Shown here piece by piece: positions 1 to 8,607 of a stretch of 36,515 bases of DNA. The position numbers and the translations under genes are program-made. This DNA is from an uncultured Actinomycetes bacterium (GTDB lineage: Bacteria; Actinomycetota; Actinomycetes; Nanopelagicales; Nanopelagicaceae): positions 1-36,515 of the forward strand of contig CALEGP010000013.1 of NCBI GenBank assembly GCA_937876245.1, read 5' to 3'. The notes under the pieces are model-generated. The model was given only the letters and a program-made list of their open reading frames with translations, did no database searches and was not told the DNA's origin. Numbering within the stretch: the first letter of the stretch is position 1; each line of letters begins with the position of its first letter.

Positions 1-144
1 TGATAGGTAGCCGTAACCTAACTCCCTCGTCGGTTGTGACCCCAAAGGTTTAGGAACGCGAAGACCTAAGGGAGATATCCCCCAGAAATAAAGTTAGTAA
101 GAAGTTAGTACGCCAAAGAAGTATTAAGCCATTAGGAGAGTTTC

Positions 145-282
145 ATGTCAAAACGCACATTCCAACCTAACGTCCGTAAGCGCGCAAAAAAGCACGGCTT
201 CCGCGCACGCATGGCAACACGTGGGGGAAGAGCAGTTCTTGCTCGACGCCGCGCAAAAGGCCGCACAAATATCTCTGCTTAA
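145..282 (+). CDS. rpmH: 50S ribosomal protein L34
   Basis: This 45-residue, very basic protein begins [19 protein letters not shown] and continues with the [14 protein letters not shown] core, the full family signature of bacterial L34. It is a structural protein of the large ribosomal subunit. The ATG at 145 follows a Shine-Dalgarno sequence AGGAG at 134-138. It is the first gene of the rightward run and ends 12 bases before rnpA, the usual rpmH-rnpA pairing next to oriC. Bases 1-144 hold its upstream region, with a short direct repeat AAGTTAGTA at 91-99 and 102-110 whose meaning I cannot tell; no other gene is visible there. Identification is certain. Confidence 0.97.
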   Translation: MSKRTFQPNVRKRAKKHGFRARMATRGGRAVLARRRAKGRTNISA

Positions 283-294
283 CTACTGATACCA

Positions 295-645
295 GTGCTT
301 CCAGCTAAGAATCGGTTGCGCACAAGCAAAGATTTTGCTCTAACAACAAAAACAGGGGTTCGAGCAACTTCTCTCACACTTGTCGTATACCTTCGGAACA
401 TCTCAAACAACACTTCTTTGAATCAGTGTGCTCAAATCGGATTAATTGTTAATAAATCTATTGGTGGCTCGGTCGCTCGCCATAGAGTTTCACGGCAATT
501 GCGACACCTAATCTCAAAATCTCTCCCAGAGCTTCCAGAAAACTCCCACCTAGTTATACGTGTTCTTCGCAAACAAAAAAATTTTGAGGGCGAATTAAAA
601 GATCTGGTGGGAAAAGTTGTTGCGAAATCAACGGTTAACTCATGA
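295..645 (+). CDS. rnpA: Ribonuclease P protein component
   Basis: This 116-residue basic protein binds the RNase P RNA and helps it cut the 5' leader from pre-tRNAs. It begins with the family's typical MLPAKNRLRTSKDF and carries the RNR-type motif as ARHRVSRQLRHLI near residues 62-74, in the RHRV form also found in mycobacteria. The start is GTG at 295. The gene lies 12 bases after rpmH and its stop overlaps the yidD start (ATGA at 642-645), so translation of the two is probably coupled. The length is normal for the family. Confidence 0.95.
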   Translation: MLPAKNRLRTSKDFALTTKTGVRATSLTLVVYLRNISNNTSLNQCAQIGLIVNKSIGGSVARHRVSRQLRHLISKSLPELPENSHLVIRVLRKQKNFEGELKDLVGKVVAKSTVNS

Positions 646-887
646 GAAAAATACTTGTCCTAATAATTAAGCTTTACCAAAATTGGATCTCTCCCGCATT
701 TGCTCCCCGGTGTAAATACCATCCAAGCTGTTCCAAATACGCAACCGACGCTATTACAGAATATGGTCTAAAAGGCCTAGGGATGAGCGTTTGGCGGCTA
801 CTCCGCTGTAATCCATGGTCCTACGGTGGCGTCGATTATGTTCTGTCAAAAAACACTAACCAACCAATAAAATCTGGAGTTAAATAA
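642..887 (+). CDS. yidD: Membrane protein insertion efficiency factor YidD
   Basis: This 81-residue protein of the UPF0161/YidD family helps YidC-dependent membrane protein insertion at the inner face of the cytoplasmic membrane. The amphipathic N-terminus (residues 1-16), the cysteine signature RCKYHPSCSKYA and the later LRCNPWSYGGVDYV are the family hallmarks. Its ATG overlaps the rnpA stop, and its TAA shares one base with the ATG of yidC at 887, so rnpA-yidD-yidC form a translationally coupled chain. Confidence 0.95.
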   Translation: MRKILVLIIKLYQNWISPAFAPRCKYHPSCSKYATDAITEYGLKGLGMSVWRLLRCNPWSYGGVDYVLSKNTNQPIKSGVK

Positions 888-1810
888 TGGAAATTGGCTT
901 TCTAAAACCCTTATATTTCGTGGTTTCTTGGGTGATTGTAAATTTCCACTCGGCGCTCGGTTTATTTCTTGGTGAGAACTCGCACGAGAGTATTAAGTGG
1001 AGCCTGTCAATAATCAGCCTTGTTATTGTTATTAGAATTATATTAATTCCATTATTTGTGAAGCAGATTAAAAGCCAGAGGGCTTTAACCGCACTCCAAC
1101 CACAAATGAAAGAAATTCAAAAGAAATATAAGGACGACCGCCAAAAACAATCCGAAGAAATGATGAAGCTTTACAAAGAGCACAAAACAAACCCACTAGC
1201 TTCATGTCTTCCTATTCTTGCTCAAGCACCAATCTTTTTTGCACTCTTTACCGTTCTTAATGGCATTGCCAGAAATATTCCCCATGGGCCATTGAAAGGG
1301 GACCTTTTACTTTCGGCGCAACAAGCTAAATTTTTTGGGGCGAATCTTTCAAGTACTTTTCTTAGCTCCGACACAACAACACAAACTAAATTTGTGACCG
1401 TTTTGTTAATTATTTTTATGTCAGCTACAACATTTACAACCCAGCGCCAATTAATGGTTAAGGGAATGCCGAAAATGGATGCATCAAATAATATGATGTT
1501 GCAACAACAAAAAATTATGCTCTATGTGTTCCCATTAATTTTTGCGGTATCTGGGGTTAACTTTCCAGTAGGTGTTTTAATCTACTGGTCCACAACAAAC
1601 CTATGGACATTTGGGCAACAGTTTTATGTAATTAAAAGAAACCCAACACCCGGTTCACCAGCCTATGAAGAGCTGGCTAAAAAAAGAGCGCTGAAAGATA
1701 AAGAGAATGGCGTGCTTCCAGAGGTAACCGAAGAAACAGGAACTACCCAAATAGATCCAGAGATTAAGCAGCGGCAACAGCCTTCAAAAAAGAAGAAAAA
1801 GAAAAAGTAG
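887..1810 (+). CDS. yidC: Membrane protein insertase YidC
   Basis: This 307-residue YidC/Oxa1 insertase folds and inserts proteins into the cytoplasmic membrane, alone or with SecYEG. About five hydrophobic segments are visible. After the second comes a charged cytoplasmic hairpin (around residues 65-100, many Lys/Glu/Gln), as expected. An Arg in VIRIILIPLFVKQ sits where the family has its hydrophilic-groove arginine. The C-terminus ends in a run of seven lysines, a basic tail of the kind known to aid ribosome binding. As in other Gram-positives there is no large periplasmic P1 domain. It sits between yidD and jag, the normal order. Confidence 0.95.
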   Translation: MEIGFLKPLYFVVSWVIVNFHSALGLFLGENSHESIKWSLSIISLVIVIRIILIPLFVKQIKSQRALTALQPQMKEIQKKYKDDRQKQSEEMMKLYKEHKTNPLASCLPILAQAPIFFALFTVLNGIARNIPHGPLKGDLLLSAQQAKFFGANLSSTFLSSDTTTQTKFVTVLLIIFMSATTFTTQRQLMVKGMPKMDASNNMMLQQQKIMLYVFPLIFAVSGVNFPVGVLIYWSTTNLWTFGQQFYVIKRNPTPGSPAYEELAKKRALKDKENGVLPEVTEETGTTQIDPEIKQRQQPSKKKKKKK

Positions 1811-1882
1811 CTCCAAATCAGACATATCGGATAAAACAGAAATACCAGACAAATTAATATTCAGTAACTAAAAGGGGAGAAA

Positions 1883-2431
1883 ATGAGCGAAGCAGTGGAA
1901 AACACAGAAGTATTGGAGAATAAAGAGCTAGTAGAGAGCAGTGAAACGGCTCCTAAAACCGAGAAAAAACCACTTGTGGCCCGTCTTGAAGAAGAAGGGG
2001 AGGTAGCCGCCGATTATTTAGAAGCTCTATTGGATATCACAGATCTTGATGGGGATATTGATATAGATGTAGAAAATGATCGGGCTTCACTTTCAATTAC
2101 AGGAGGAGCCTTAAGCCACCTAGTTGGCGAACGAGGCGAAGTTTTAGATGCAATCCAAGAGTTGACCCGCCTAGCAGTACAAACATCCACAGGGGAACGC
2201 TCACGCCTCATGCTAGATATCGATAATTTCCGCAGCGAAAAGAAGAAGGAATTGGCCAAACTAGCCCATGAGGTGGCGGCAGAAGTCAAAGAATCAGGTG
2301 AGTCGGTAAAACTACGCCCAATGAACGCTTTTGAACGTAAAGTTGTACACGACACAATCCAAGAAATTGGCCTAACAAGCGAATCAGAGGGCGAAGACCC
2401 AAATCGCTGTGTTGTCGTCCTTCCTGAATAA
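1883..2431 (+). CDS. jag: Jag/KhpB-type RNA-binding protein (KH-R3H)
   Basis: This 182-residue cytoplasmic protein has an acidic, poorly conserved N-terminus (residues 1-35), a KH domain (about 55-105, with the GxxG loop seen as GERG in LVGERGEVLDAIQ) and an R3H domain at the C-terminus (around 143-182, PMNAFERKVVHDTIQEI). It lacks the separate Jag-N domain of Bacillus proteins, as is usual in Actinobacteria. The family binds RNA and affects cell division and envelope functions. An SD-like AAGGGGAG stands just before the ATG. It lies between yidC and rsmG as in mycobacteria. Confidence 0.92.
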   Translation: MSEAVENTEVLENKELVESSETAPKTEKKPLVARLEEEGEVAADYLEALLDITDLDGDIDIDVENDRASLSITGGALSHLVGERGEVLDAIQELTRLAVQTSTGERSRLMLDIDNFRSEKKKELAKLAHEVAAEVKESGESVKLRPMNAFERKVVHDTIQEIGLTSESEGEDPNRCVVVLPE

Positions 2432-2446
2432 TCAGAGAGTTCGCCA

Positions 2447-3067
2447 ATGAGCGTTTCACGTGAAACCTTGATTTCGACCTATTTTAGTGAGCGAAGAGAA
2501 GAGATCGATAGATACGCTGAAATTCTCAAAACCTGGGGGATTGAGCGAGGATTAATCGGCCCAAAAGAGGGTGAACGGATATGGGACCGCCATATTGCCA
2601 ACTGCATTCCATTAACCACGCTAATTTCCCAAAACGCCTCCATAATCGATATTGGGTCCGGAGCTGGATTACCTGGGATAGTTATCGCCTTAGTCAGACC
2701 AGATTTAAAAGTGACCCTTTTAGAGCCACTCCAGCGCCGCTTCGACTTTCTAGAGGAGGTAGTTGAAGAGCTTGGGATCGAGATAGCAATTAAAAGAGGA
2801 AAAGCAGAGAGTTTTAAAGGAGCTTTTAATTATGTGACCGCCCGAGCCGTAGCCCCATTACCAAAATTAGCCTCAATTTCCTGGCACCTGGTTCTTGGTG
2901 GCGGTTCCCTTTTAGCTATAAAGGGTGAAGGAGCTAGCACGGAGCTCGAAGCAGCAAGAGCAGATATCCCAAAAATCTTTAAAAAGGTGGCAGAGTCAAA
3001 AATTCACGAAATTAAGATAGGTGAGTTGCCTCTTGCTCGAGTTATCGAACTCAAAAAGGCTGGTTAG
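2447..3067 (+). CDS. rsmG: 16S rRNA (guanine-N7)-methyltransferase RsmG
   Basis: This 206-residue SAM-dependent methyltransferase modifies G527 in the 530 loop of 16S rRNA. The SAM-binding motif I is clear as IIDIGSGAGLPGIVIA (about residues 66-81). The preceding IWDRHIANC and the later KGKAES-like and TARAVAPL segments are typical of GidB/RsmG. It starts 15 bases after jag and ends 2 bases before parA. The first codons (MSVSRETL) double as a parS site, so the N-terminal sequence is partly dictated by chromosome segregation rather than by enzyme function. Confidence 0.95.
   Translation: MSVSRETLISTYFSERREEIDRYAEILKTWGIERGLIGPKEGERIWDRHIANCIPLTTLISQNASIIDIGSGAGLPGIVIALVRPDLKVTLLEPLQRRFDFLEEVVEELGIEIAIKRGKAESFKGAFNYVTARAVAPLPKLASISWHLVLGGGSLLAIKGEGASTELEAARADIPKIFKKVAESKIHEIKIGELPLARVIELKKAG
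2452..2467. promoter_or_regulatory. parS: parS centromere site 1
   Basis: CGTTTCACGTGAAACC matches the bacterial parS consensus TGTTTCACGTGAAACA at 14 of 16 positions, with differences only at the two outer bases; the central 14 bases form a perfect palindrome. It lies inside codons 2-8 of rsmG. ParB loads onto such sites and spreads to form the origin partition complex. Confidence 0.93.
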
Positions 3068-3069
3068 AT

Positions 3070-4005
3070 ATGCACGTGAATGATTCACGTGAAACAACGA
3101 GCGCCCTGGCCCCCAAACCTAAAGTCATAGGTATTCGGCGCCTTAAAGAGCCAATGCCGACCCCGTTTAAAACCAGGGTCTTCACGGTAGCTAATCAAAA
3201 AGGCGGGGTTGGGAAAACTACAACAGCCGTCAATATCGCCGCCGCGCTAGCGATGGGCGGGCTTAAAGTGCTTGTAATTGACTTAGATCCACAAGGAAAT
3301 GCTTGCACTGCGCTAGGCGTAGACCGCGAAGAGCTAGCAGGGATGTATGAAGTTTTAGTTAATGAACAATTACTCTCACAGGTAGTCGTGAAAGTAGCAG
3401 GATTCCCCAATTTAGAATGCGCCCCCGCTGATATTGAACTCGCTGGAGCGGAAATAAATATGGTGGGCTTTGTCTCTAGGGAGTCCAGGTTAAAACTCGC
3501 ACTGGAAAAATTCTTGGCAGAACGTGAAGCAACCGGCACACGCCTAGATTATGTAATTATTGATTGCCCACCAAGTCTTGGCTTATTAACAATAAATGCC
3601 TTAACTGCGGCTGAAGAAGTTCTAGTTCCAATTCAATGCGAGTACTACTCGCTTGAAGGTCTAACTTTATTATTAAAGACCTTACAACAAGTACAACAAA
3701 TGTTAAATCAAAAAGTTCGTATTTCAACAATAGTTTTAACTATGTTTGATTCCAGAACTCGCCTGGCTAATGATGTTGCAAACAACGTGAGAGAACATTT
3801 CCCGAATGAATTAATCGATGTACCTATCCCAAGAGCTGTACGAATATCAGAAGCCCCTTCATTTAATCAAACAGTAATGACATATGACGCATCTTCTCCA
3901 GGAGCTGTCGCCTATATGACTGTTGCCCGAGAGATTGCCCGACGCGGGTCTGGAGAAATAATTTCACAAACCACCAACTTAAACGATGGAGTAAATAGCG
4001 CATGA
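3070..4005 (+). CDS. parA: Chromosome partitioning ATPase ParA
   Basis: This 311-residue Walker-type ATPase (Soj/ParA) moves ParB-bound origins along the nucleoid. The deviant Walker A motif [12 protein letters not shown] is at about residues 44-55, followed by [11 protein letters not shown] and the Walker B-like [18 protein letters not shown]. There is an N-terminal extension of roughly 35 residues before the ATPase core, common in actinobacterial ParA; its first codons (MHVNDSRET) contain the second parS. The parA stop overlaps the parB ATG by four bases (ATGA at 4002-4005), showing translational coupling. Confidence 0.96.
   Translation: MHVNDSRETTSALAPKPKVIGIRRLKEPMPTPFKTRVFTVANQKGGVGKTTTAVNIAAALAMGGLKVLVIDLDPQGNACTALGVDREELAGMYEVLVNEQLLSQVVVKVAGFPNLECAPADIELAGAEINMVGFVSRESRLKLALEKFLAEREATGTRLDYVIIDCPPSLGLLTINALTAAEEVLVPIQCEYYSLEGLTLLLKTLQQVQQMLNQKVRISTIVLTMFDSRTRLANDVANNVREHFPNELIDVPIPRAVRISEAPSFNQTVMTYDASSPGAVAYMTVAREIARRGSGEIISQTTNLNDGVNSA
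3081..3096. promoter_or_regulatory. parS: parS centromere site 2
   Basis: TGATTCACGTGAAACA matches TGTTTCACGTGAAACA at 15 of 16 bases. It lies in codons 4-9 of parA, about 630 bases from site 1. A further CACGTGAA at 3073-3080 is a poor match (10 of 16) and is not counted as a site. Confidence 0.93.
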
Positions 4006-4874
4006 GTGCTCGCAAAGGTGGACTAGGGCGAGGGCTAGATTCGCTCATTCCAACATCTCTTACAACACCAATCACCTCCAACACTGGTGTCACAATTGCG
4101 GATCAGGGCGAAGTTGATATTAATTCAATTATCCCAAACCAAAAACAACCAAGAACAATTTTTGATACCGATGCGTTAAGCGAACTTTCTTCTTCTATTA
4201 AGGAAGTTGGTGTTTTGCAACCACCGGTAGTTCGCGCGCTAGCCAATGGGCAATACGAATTGATTATGGGCGAAAGAAGATTGCGTGCAGCAAAATTAGC
4301 TGGCTTAAAAACAATCCCAGTAATTATTAGACAAACACCTGATAACGAATTACTTCGGGAAGCTCTATTAGAAAACATTCACCGGAGCCAACTAAATCCT
4401 TTAGAGGAGGGTTCTGCCTACCAAAACTTACTTAACGATTTTGGTTACACACACGAAGAACTTGCGGTAAAAGTTGGAAAATCCCGGCCAGCAATCACAA
4501 ACACTCTACGCCTATTAAATTTGCCACCAAGTGTGCAAAGAAGAGTGGCCGCCGGAATTTTATCTGCTGGGCATGCTAGAGCACTTTTAACTTTAAGTGA
4601 TGAGAACGAAATTGAAAAATTAGCTGGTCGTATCGTTGCTGAAGGTTTAAGTGTGCGAGCTACTGAAGAGATAGTTGCTACTCAAAGCGGGCCGACAAAG
4701 AACGCAAAACCAAGAGCTGGAAAATTGCGCTCCCCCCACCTAAAAGAGCTTGCCGACGGAATGTCAGATCGACTAGACACCAGAGTCACAGTGGAACTTG
4801 GCAAGAAAAAAGGGAAAATAACAATCGAGTTTGCAACACTTGAAGACTTAGAGCGGATCAATAAATTAATCTAA
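4002..4874 (+). CDS. parB: Chromosome partitioning protein ParB
   Basis: This 290-residue ParB/Spo0J binds parS and clamps onto DNA using CTP. The start [17 protein letters not shown] is typical and includes the ParA-stimulating basic N-terminus. The N-terminal CTP-binding domain is at about residues 38-130 with the GERRLRAAK box. The helix-turn-helix follows (about 145-185, [22 protein letters not shown]), then a C-terminal dimerization region ending at 290. It overlaps parA by four bases. It converges with the aminotransferase gene, leaving only 13 bases between the stops and no visible terminator. Confidence 0.96.
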   Translation: MSARKGGLGRGLDSLIPTSLTTPITSNTGVTIADQGEVDINSIIPNQKQPRTIFDTDALSELSSSIKEVGVLQPPVVRALANGQYELIMGERRLRAAKLAGLKTIPVIIRQTPDNELLREALLENIHRSQLNPLEEGSAYQNLLNDFGYTHEELAVKVGKSRPAITNTLRLLNLPPSVQRRVAAGILSAGHARALLTLSDENEIEKLAGRIVAEGLSVRATEEIVATQSGPTKNAKPRAGKLRSPHLKELADGMSDRLDTRVTVELGKKKGKITIEFATLEDLERINKLI

Positions 4875-4887
4875 GGCGCAAAACAAA

Positions 4888-6141
4888 TTAATTCAATCCG
4901 CGTAGTTGCATTTCACTCTTTATAACGCCAGCCAAAGATTTAACGCCATCTCTAATTCGCTCTGGGCTCGGATAGCAATATGAAAGTCTCATGGACCAAC
5001 TTCCAAAACCATCAGCATAAAAGGCAGTTCCAGGAACATAGGCAACCTTAGAAACAATCGCTTTAGGCATTAAAGCCTTGGTGTCAATTTCTGGCGGAAG
5101 GGTCACCCATACATAAAAACCGCCACCCGGTTTAGTCCAAGTAGCTCCCTTAGGAAAAGTTGCTTCCAAAGTTTCCAGCATCGCATCACGCCGCACCTTA
5201 TAAAGTTTTGTAAATGATGTTATTTGATCGCGCCAAGGTTGATCAGAGAGATAATTAGAAATCGCAAGTTGAGTAAAGTTTGAAGGACAGAGAATCGAAG
5301 ATTCACTTGCAATAACAATTTTCTCCTTTAATTCTTGTGGGACTAGCGCCCAACCAACCCGAAACCCAGGCGCAATTGTTTTAGAGAATGTTCCAAGATA
5401 GAGCACATTCTCTGAATCTTCAGCACGCATTGCATTTGGAGAGGGACGATCAAAACCCAATAACCCATAAGGATTATCTTCGATTACAAAAATAGACTCA
5501 CTTCTGCAAATTTCTAAAATCTCTGTCCTTCGCTCGGCAGTCAAAAGGACGCCTGCAGGGTTTTGGTAATTAGGGATTAAATATAAAAATTTAATTTTTC
5601 TACCTGTTGCTCGAGTTGAGGTTATTGCTTCACGAAGAGCTGATGGGACCAAACCATTGTCATCCATTGAAACATGAACAACTTTCGCTTCATATTGGTG
5701 AAAAGTTCCAAGCGCCCCAACATACGATGGAGCTTCAACCAGAACCACATCGCCCGGGTCGATAAAAATTCTGGAAATTAGATCAAGTGCTTGTTGTGAC
5801 CCGGTCGTAACAATCACATCATCAGGGTGGGCACGAATTCCTTCAAGAGCCATAACATCACAGATTTGCTCCCGTAGCTTCGGGTGGCCCTGCCCACTTC
5901 CATATTGCAAAGCTTCTTGACCATTTTCAATAATTAATTTTTCAACCACGCTAGCCATCATCTCCATCGGGAATGCGGAAAGATTTGGCATTCCCCCAGC
6001 AAGAGAAACAATGTCGGGGCGAGAAGCAACAGCAAAAAGTGAACGAATTTCACTCGGCTTCATCATGGTGGCGCGATGAGCGAAACGGTCAGTTAAATTC
6101 TGGACCTCACCGGTGTGTACCCGCGTAATCTCGTTACTCAT
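4888..6141 (-). CDS. PLP-dependent aminotransferase (class I/II, LysN/MocR-like)
   Basis: This is a fold-type I aminotransferase. The pyridoxal-phosphate lysine is in the GTFSKTIAPGFRVGW segment, the signature of the 2-aminoadipate transaminase/LysN-like group. ITTGSQQALD and EDNPYGLL are also conserved. The substrate cannot be read from the sequence; aromatic, branched-chain or aminoadipate transamination are all possible. There is no DNA-binding domain, so it is not a MocR regulator. A related aminotransferase stands beside parB in other Actinobacteria. I chose the ATG at 6141 (MSNEITRVHTG); an ATG at 6159 adds six residues and cannot be excluded, as neither has a good ribosome site. It is the last gene of the minus-strand operon, 53 bases after cwlM. 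Confidence 0.85.
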   Translation of the reverse strand: MSNEITRVHTGEVQNLTDRFAHRATMMKPSEIRSLFAVASRPDIVSLAGGMPNLSAFPMEMMASVVEKLIIENGQEALQYGSGQGHPKLREQICDVMALEGIRAHPDDVIVTTGSQQALDLISRIFIDPGDVVLVEAPSYVGALGTFHQYEAKVVHVSMDDNGLVPSALREAITSTRATGRKIKFLYLIPNYQNPAGVLLTAERRTEILEICRSESIFVIEDNPYGLLGFDRPSPNAMRAEDSENVLYLGTFSKTIAPGFRVGWALVPQELKEKIVIASESSILCPSNFTQLAISNYLSDQPWRDQITSFTKLYKVRRDAMLETLEATFPKGATWTKPGGGFYVWVTLPPEIDTKALMPKAIVSKVAYVPGTAFYADGFGSWSMRLSYCYPSPERIRDGVKSLAGVIKSEMQLRGLN

Positions 6142-6194
6142 CCGCCAATCTTGCCACATCTAAAGAGCGAGAAGAGCTTGGGTTAATGTCCCAA

Positions 6195-7289
6195 TTAGTT
6201 TTTACGAAGGCCTGCTCGCCGTAAGTCGGAAATCTTCAAAGTACCGGTTTTAGCATCATTTTCGGCAGACAAGTAAAGTCTCTGAATTGCAACGACAATT
6301 GATTCAACAACAGTTTCACGAAAAGCTGGGTCTAAAAGCCGCTTCATATCGCCAGGATTTGATAGATAACCCAGATCTATTCGAACCGTCGGGGCCTTGG
6401 TAAGCCTAAGCAAATCCCACGACTTGGCATGGGTATGGCAATTAAGTAAATCGGTACGGGCCGTTATTTCTCTCTGGGCCAAGGCGGCAAATCTTTCTCC
6501 GACAACAGAATGAACCCCATGCTGTTCGTTGCCATAATAATAAGTAGCAATACCGTGGGCCAAATCATTTTCATAATTATCGGTGTGAAAAGAAATTACT
6601 AAGTCAGCTCCAGATCTATTTGCCAAGTCGATCCGCTCATTTTCATCTGGATCTTTTTGGCTACTTCTAGATAAAAAAACAGTGACACCAAGAGCTATTA
6701 ATCGGCCCTCAAGTCTTTGTGAGATATCAAACGTTATTTCATGATCCTCAGGCAGAGAGCTTGGGTCTAAAACAATAATCTTGTTTGCAAGCGCCGGACC
6801 ACGTACAGCACGGCGCGCAATATCGCGAAGTTGAGTCGGAGCACCACCGGAAACAGTCTTCATTAAACGCATTAAAGACATAATTGTTACTGGACCACAA
6901 ACCCCATCAGCTTTCACACCACATGATTTCTGAAAATCTTTAACAGCAACCTCAGTTTTTTCGGCAAAAATTGCATCTACTCGGCCACAATCAAATCCCA
7001 TTTCTACTAAGCGCGATTGCAAAGTGGCGACATCATCTCCCCTAAGTGGTTGTCCTGGAATAAAAGAGAGAACCCGATCACCCAGTTTCCAACGAGCTTC
7101 TTCAATCGCACGTATAGTCGGAGCATCTATTTCACCTGAAACAATAAGCCCACGTTCTTGTTGAAATGCTCGAACCCCAAATTCTTCAACAGCTCCAAAA
7201 TTCGTTGTGGCAGATTTAAGAAACCCGAGCCTAGTTAAAGTATTTGTAACTAAGGAAATTAAATTGGGTATCTCACTCGAAGTGGACAT
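6195..7289 (-). CDS. cwlM: CwlM-like peptidoglycan amidase homologue, probably catalytically inactive
   Basis: This 364-residue protein has two peptidoglycan-binding (PGB_1) repeats (about residues 10-65 and 80-142) followed by an Amidase_3 domain (about 168-342). There is no signal peptide or membrane segment, so it should be cytoplasmic, like mycobacterial CwlM. Zinc amidases of this fold need a DPGHGG-type His, a Glu, a second His and a catalytic Glu. Here the first motif reads DPSSLP (175-180, no His), the second His is kept (H235 in SFHTD), and the catalytic Glu position is Asp (D305 in RIDLGYLSNP). In mycobacteria CwlM is phosphorylated by PknB and then activates MurA; a TGT motif at 348-350 lies in the comparable C-terminal region. 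A regulatory role is inference. It starts 4 bases after the trxA stop, the same neighbour as in M. tuberculosis. Confidence 0.88.
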   Translation of the reverse strand: MSTSSEIPNLISLVTNTLTRLGFLKSATTNFGAVEEFGVRAFQQERGLIVSGEIDAPTIRAIEEARWKLGDRVLSFIPGQPLRGDDVATLQSRLVEMGFDCGRVDAIFAEKTEVAVKDFQKSCGVKADGVCGPVTIMSLMRLMKTVSGGAPTQLRDIARRAVRGPALANKIIVLDPSSLPEDHEITFDISQRLEGRLIALGVTVFLSRSSQKDPDENERIDLANRSGADLVISFHTDNYENDLAHGIATYYYGNEQHGVHSVVGERFAALAQREITARTDLLNCHTHAKSWDLLRLTKAPTVRIDLGYLSNPGDMKRLLDPAFRETVVESIVVAIQRLYLSAENDAKTGTLKISDLRRAGLRKN

Positions 7290-7293
7290 TTCT

Positions 7294-7617
7294 TTAGATA
7301 AACGCTGCGAGCTCTTTTAATAAAGCAGGTTTAGGTTTGGCACCTACAACAGTTTTAACAACTTCGCCATTTACATAAACATTTAGCGTCGGAATCGAAG
7401 TAATCCCATACTTAATTGCGATAGCAGACTCTTCATCGGTGTTTAGTTTTACGATCTTAATTTTTCCTGTATTTTCAGCAGCAATCTGATCAAGAATTGG
7501 CGCAACGGCGCGACAAGGCCCACACCATTCTGCCCAGAAATCAACAAGGACTGGAATTGAACTTTTTAGTACTACGTCATCGAAAGTTGCTGCTGTAACT
7601 GCCTCTACTGCGCTCAT
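7294..7617 (-). CDS. trxA: Thioredoxin
   Basis: This 107-residue cytoplasmic thioredoxin has the full active site WCGPC (C32, C35), the DFWAEWCGPC context, and the cis-proline loop SIPTLNVY. It reduces protein disulfides and ribonucleotide reductase using electrons from TrxB, encoded just upstream. The ATG at 7617 is preceded by an AGAGGAA ribosome site. The 51-base spacer from trxB is the longest inside this operon but shows no terminator. Confidence 0.96.
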   Translation of the reverse strand: MSAVEAVTAATFDDVVLKSSIPVLVDFWAEWCGPCRAVAPILDQIAAENTGKIKIVKLNTDEESAIAIKYGITSIPTLNVYVNGEVVKTVVGAKPKPALLKELAAFI

Positions 7618-7668
7618 TTATTTTCCTCTTCTATTTTTCTCTAGCTCTAAGTGTTTTGGTTAATTGTA

Positions 7669-8598
7669 TTAATGTCCAGCCAGAAAGCGCTCAGTATCAA
7701 GAGCAGCCTGACAACCAGACCCTGCGGCGGTGACTGCTTGGCGGTATGTGTGGTCGACAAGGTCGCCACAAGCAAATACTCCGACCTGATTCGTATTGGT
7801 TGATCTGCCATCCACCTTCACATACCCCTCCGAATCTAAATCTATCTGCCCAACCAACAACTCGCTTCTTGGCAAGTGTCCGATAGCTACAAAAAGACCA
7901 TCAAATTCTCTTTCAACTTCTTCACCACTCAGAAGATTGCGGAGTGTCAATCCAGATACCTTCTCTTGGCCCAAAACATCAATCACTTCAGTGTTCCAAA
8001 TAAATTCAATTTTTGGATTTGCCATAGCTCTTTCAATCATAATTTTTGATGCCCTGAGTGAATCTCGGCGGTGAATAACAAAAACTTTACTGGCAAACCT
8101 AGTTAAGAAAGTTGCCTCCTCCATTGCGGAGTCGCCACCACCAACCACAGCCAATACTTTTTCTCTAAAGAAAAAACCATCACAAGTTGCACACCATGAA
8201 ACACCTCGACCAGATAGGCGCTTCTCGTTCACCAAACCTATTTCCTTGTACGCTGAGCCAGTTGCCAAAATTACAGATTTCGTTCTTACTGTATTTCCGG
8301 AGCCGTCAGTCAAAACTTTTATTTCGCCATCCAACTTCATCGACACAATGTCATCAGTAATTAATTTTGTGCCAAATCTTTCGCATTGCTTACGTAAGGA
8401 ATCCATAAAATCTGGACCCATCACACCTTCCGGGAAACCAGGAAAGTTTTCAACTTCAGTGGTATTCATCAGCGCTCCACCAGCGGTCACAGAACCCTCA
8501 TAAAGAATCGGTGCAAGTTCTGCTCGGGCAGCATAAATTGCTGCGGTATAGCCAGCAGGACCAGACCCAACTATGACAACTTCATGCATTTCGCTCAT
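7669..8598 (-). CDS. trxB: Thioredoxin reductase
   Basis: This 309-residue flavoprotein moves electrons from NADPH to thioredoxin. The FAD-binding GSGPAG is at 11-16, the redox-active WCATCDG at 135-141 (C136, C139), the NADPH-binding VVGGGDSAMEE and HRRDSLRA follow, and the FAD-closing ACGDLVDHTYRQAVTAAGSG is near the end. All key residues are present and the length is normal. It sits 9 bases after murJ; in M. tuberculosis sigM and its anti-sigma gene lie at this junction and they are absent here. Confidence 0.96.
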   Translation of the reverse strand: MSEMHEVVIVGSGPAGYTAAIYAARAELAPILYEGSVTAGGALMNTTEVENFPGFPEGVMGPDFMDSLRKQCERFGTKLITDDIVSMKLDGEIKVLTDGSGNTVRTKSVILATGSAYKEIGLVNEKRLSGRGVSWCATCDGFFFREKVLAVVGGGDSAMEEATFLTRFASKVFVIHRRDSLRASKIMIERAMANPKIEFIWNTEVIDVLGQEKVSGLTLRNLLSGEEVEREFDGLFVAIGHLPRSELLVGQIDLDSEGYVKVDGRSTNTNQVGVFACGDLVDHTYRQAVTAAGSGCQAALDTERFLAGH

Positions 8599-8607
8599 CG
8601 GACTACC

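Noticed and set aside
91-110. Direct repeat AAGTTAGTA upstream of rpmH as a regulatory site
   Set aside because: Only two short copies 11 bases apart with no known binding factor; could be chance in an AT-rich leader.
2014-2355. Long open frame antisense to jag, and similar ones antisense to parA, dnaB and the aldehyde dehydrogenase
   Set aside because: They mirror the codon structure of clearly conserved genes on the other strand and have no ribosome site or recognizable domain.
3068-3083. A third parS around CACGTG at 3073-3078
   Set aside because: Only 10 of 16 bases match the consensus; ParB binding is unlikely.
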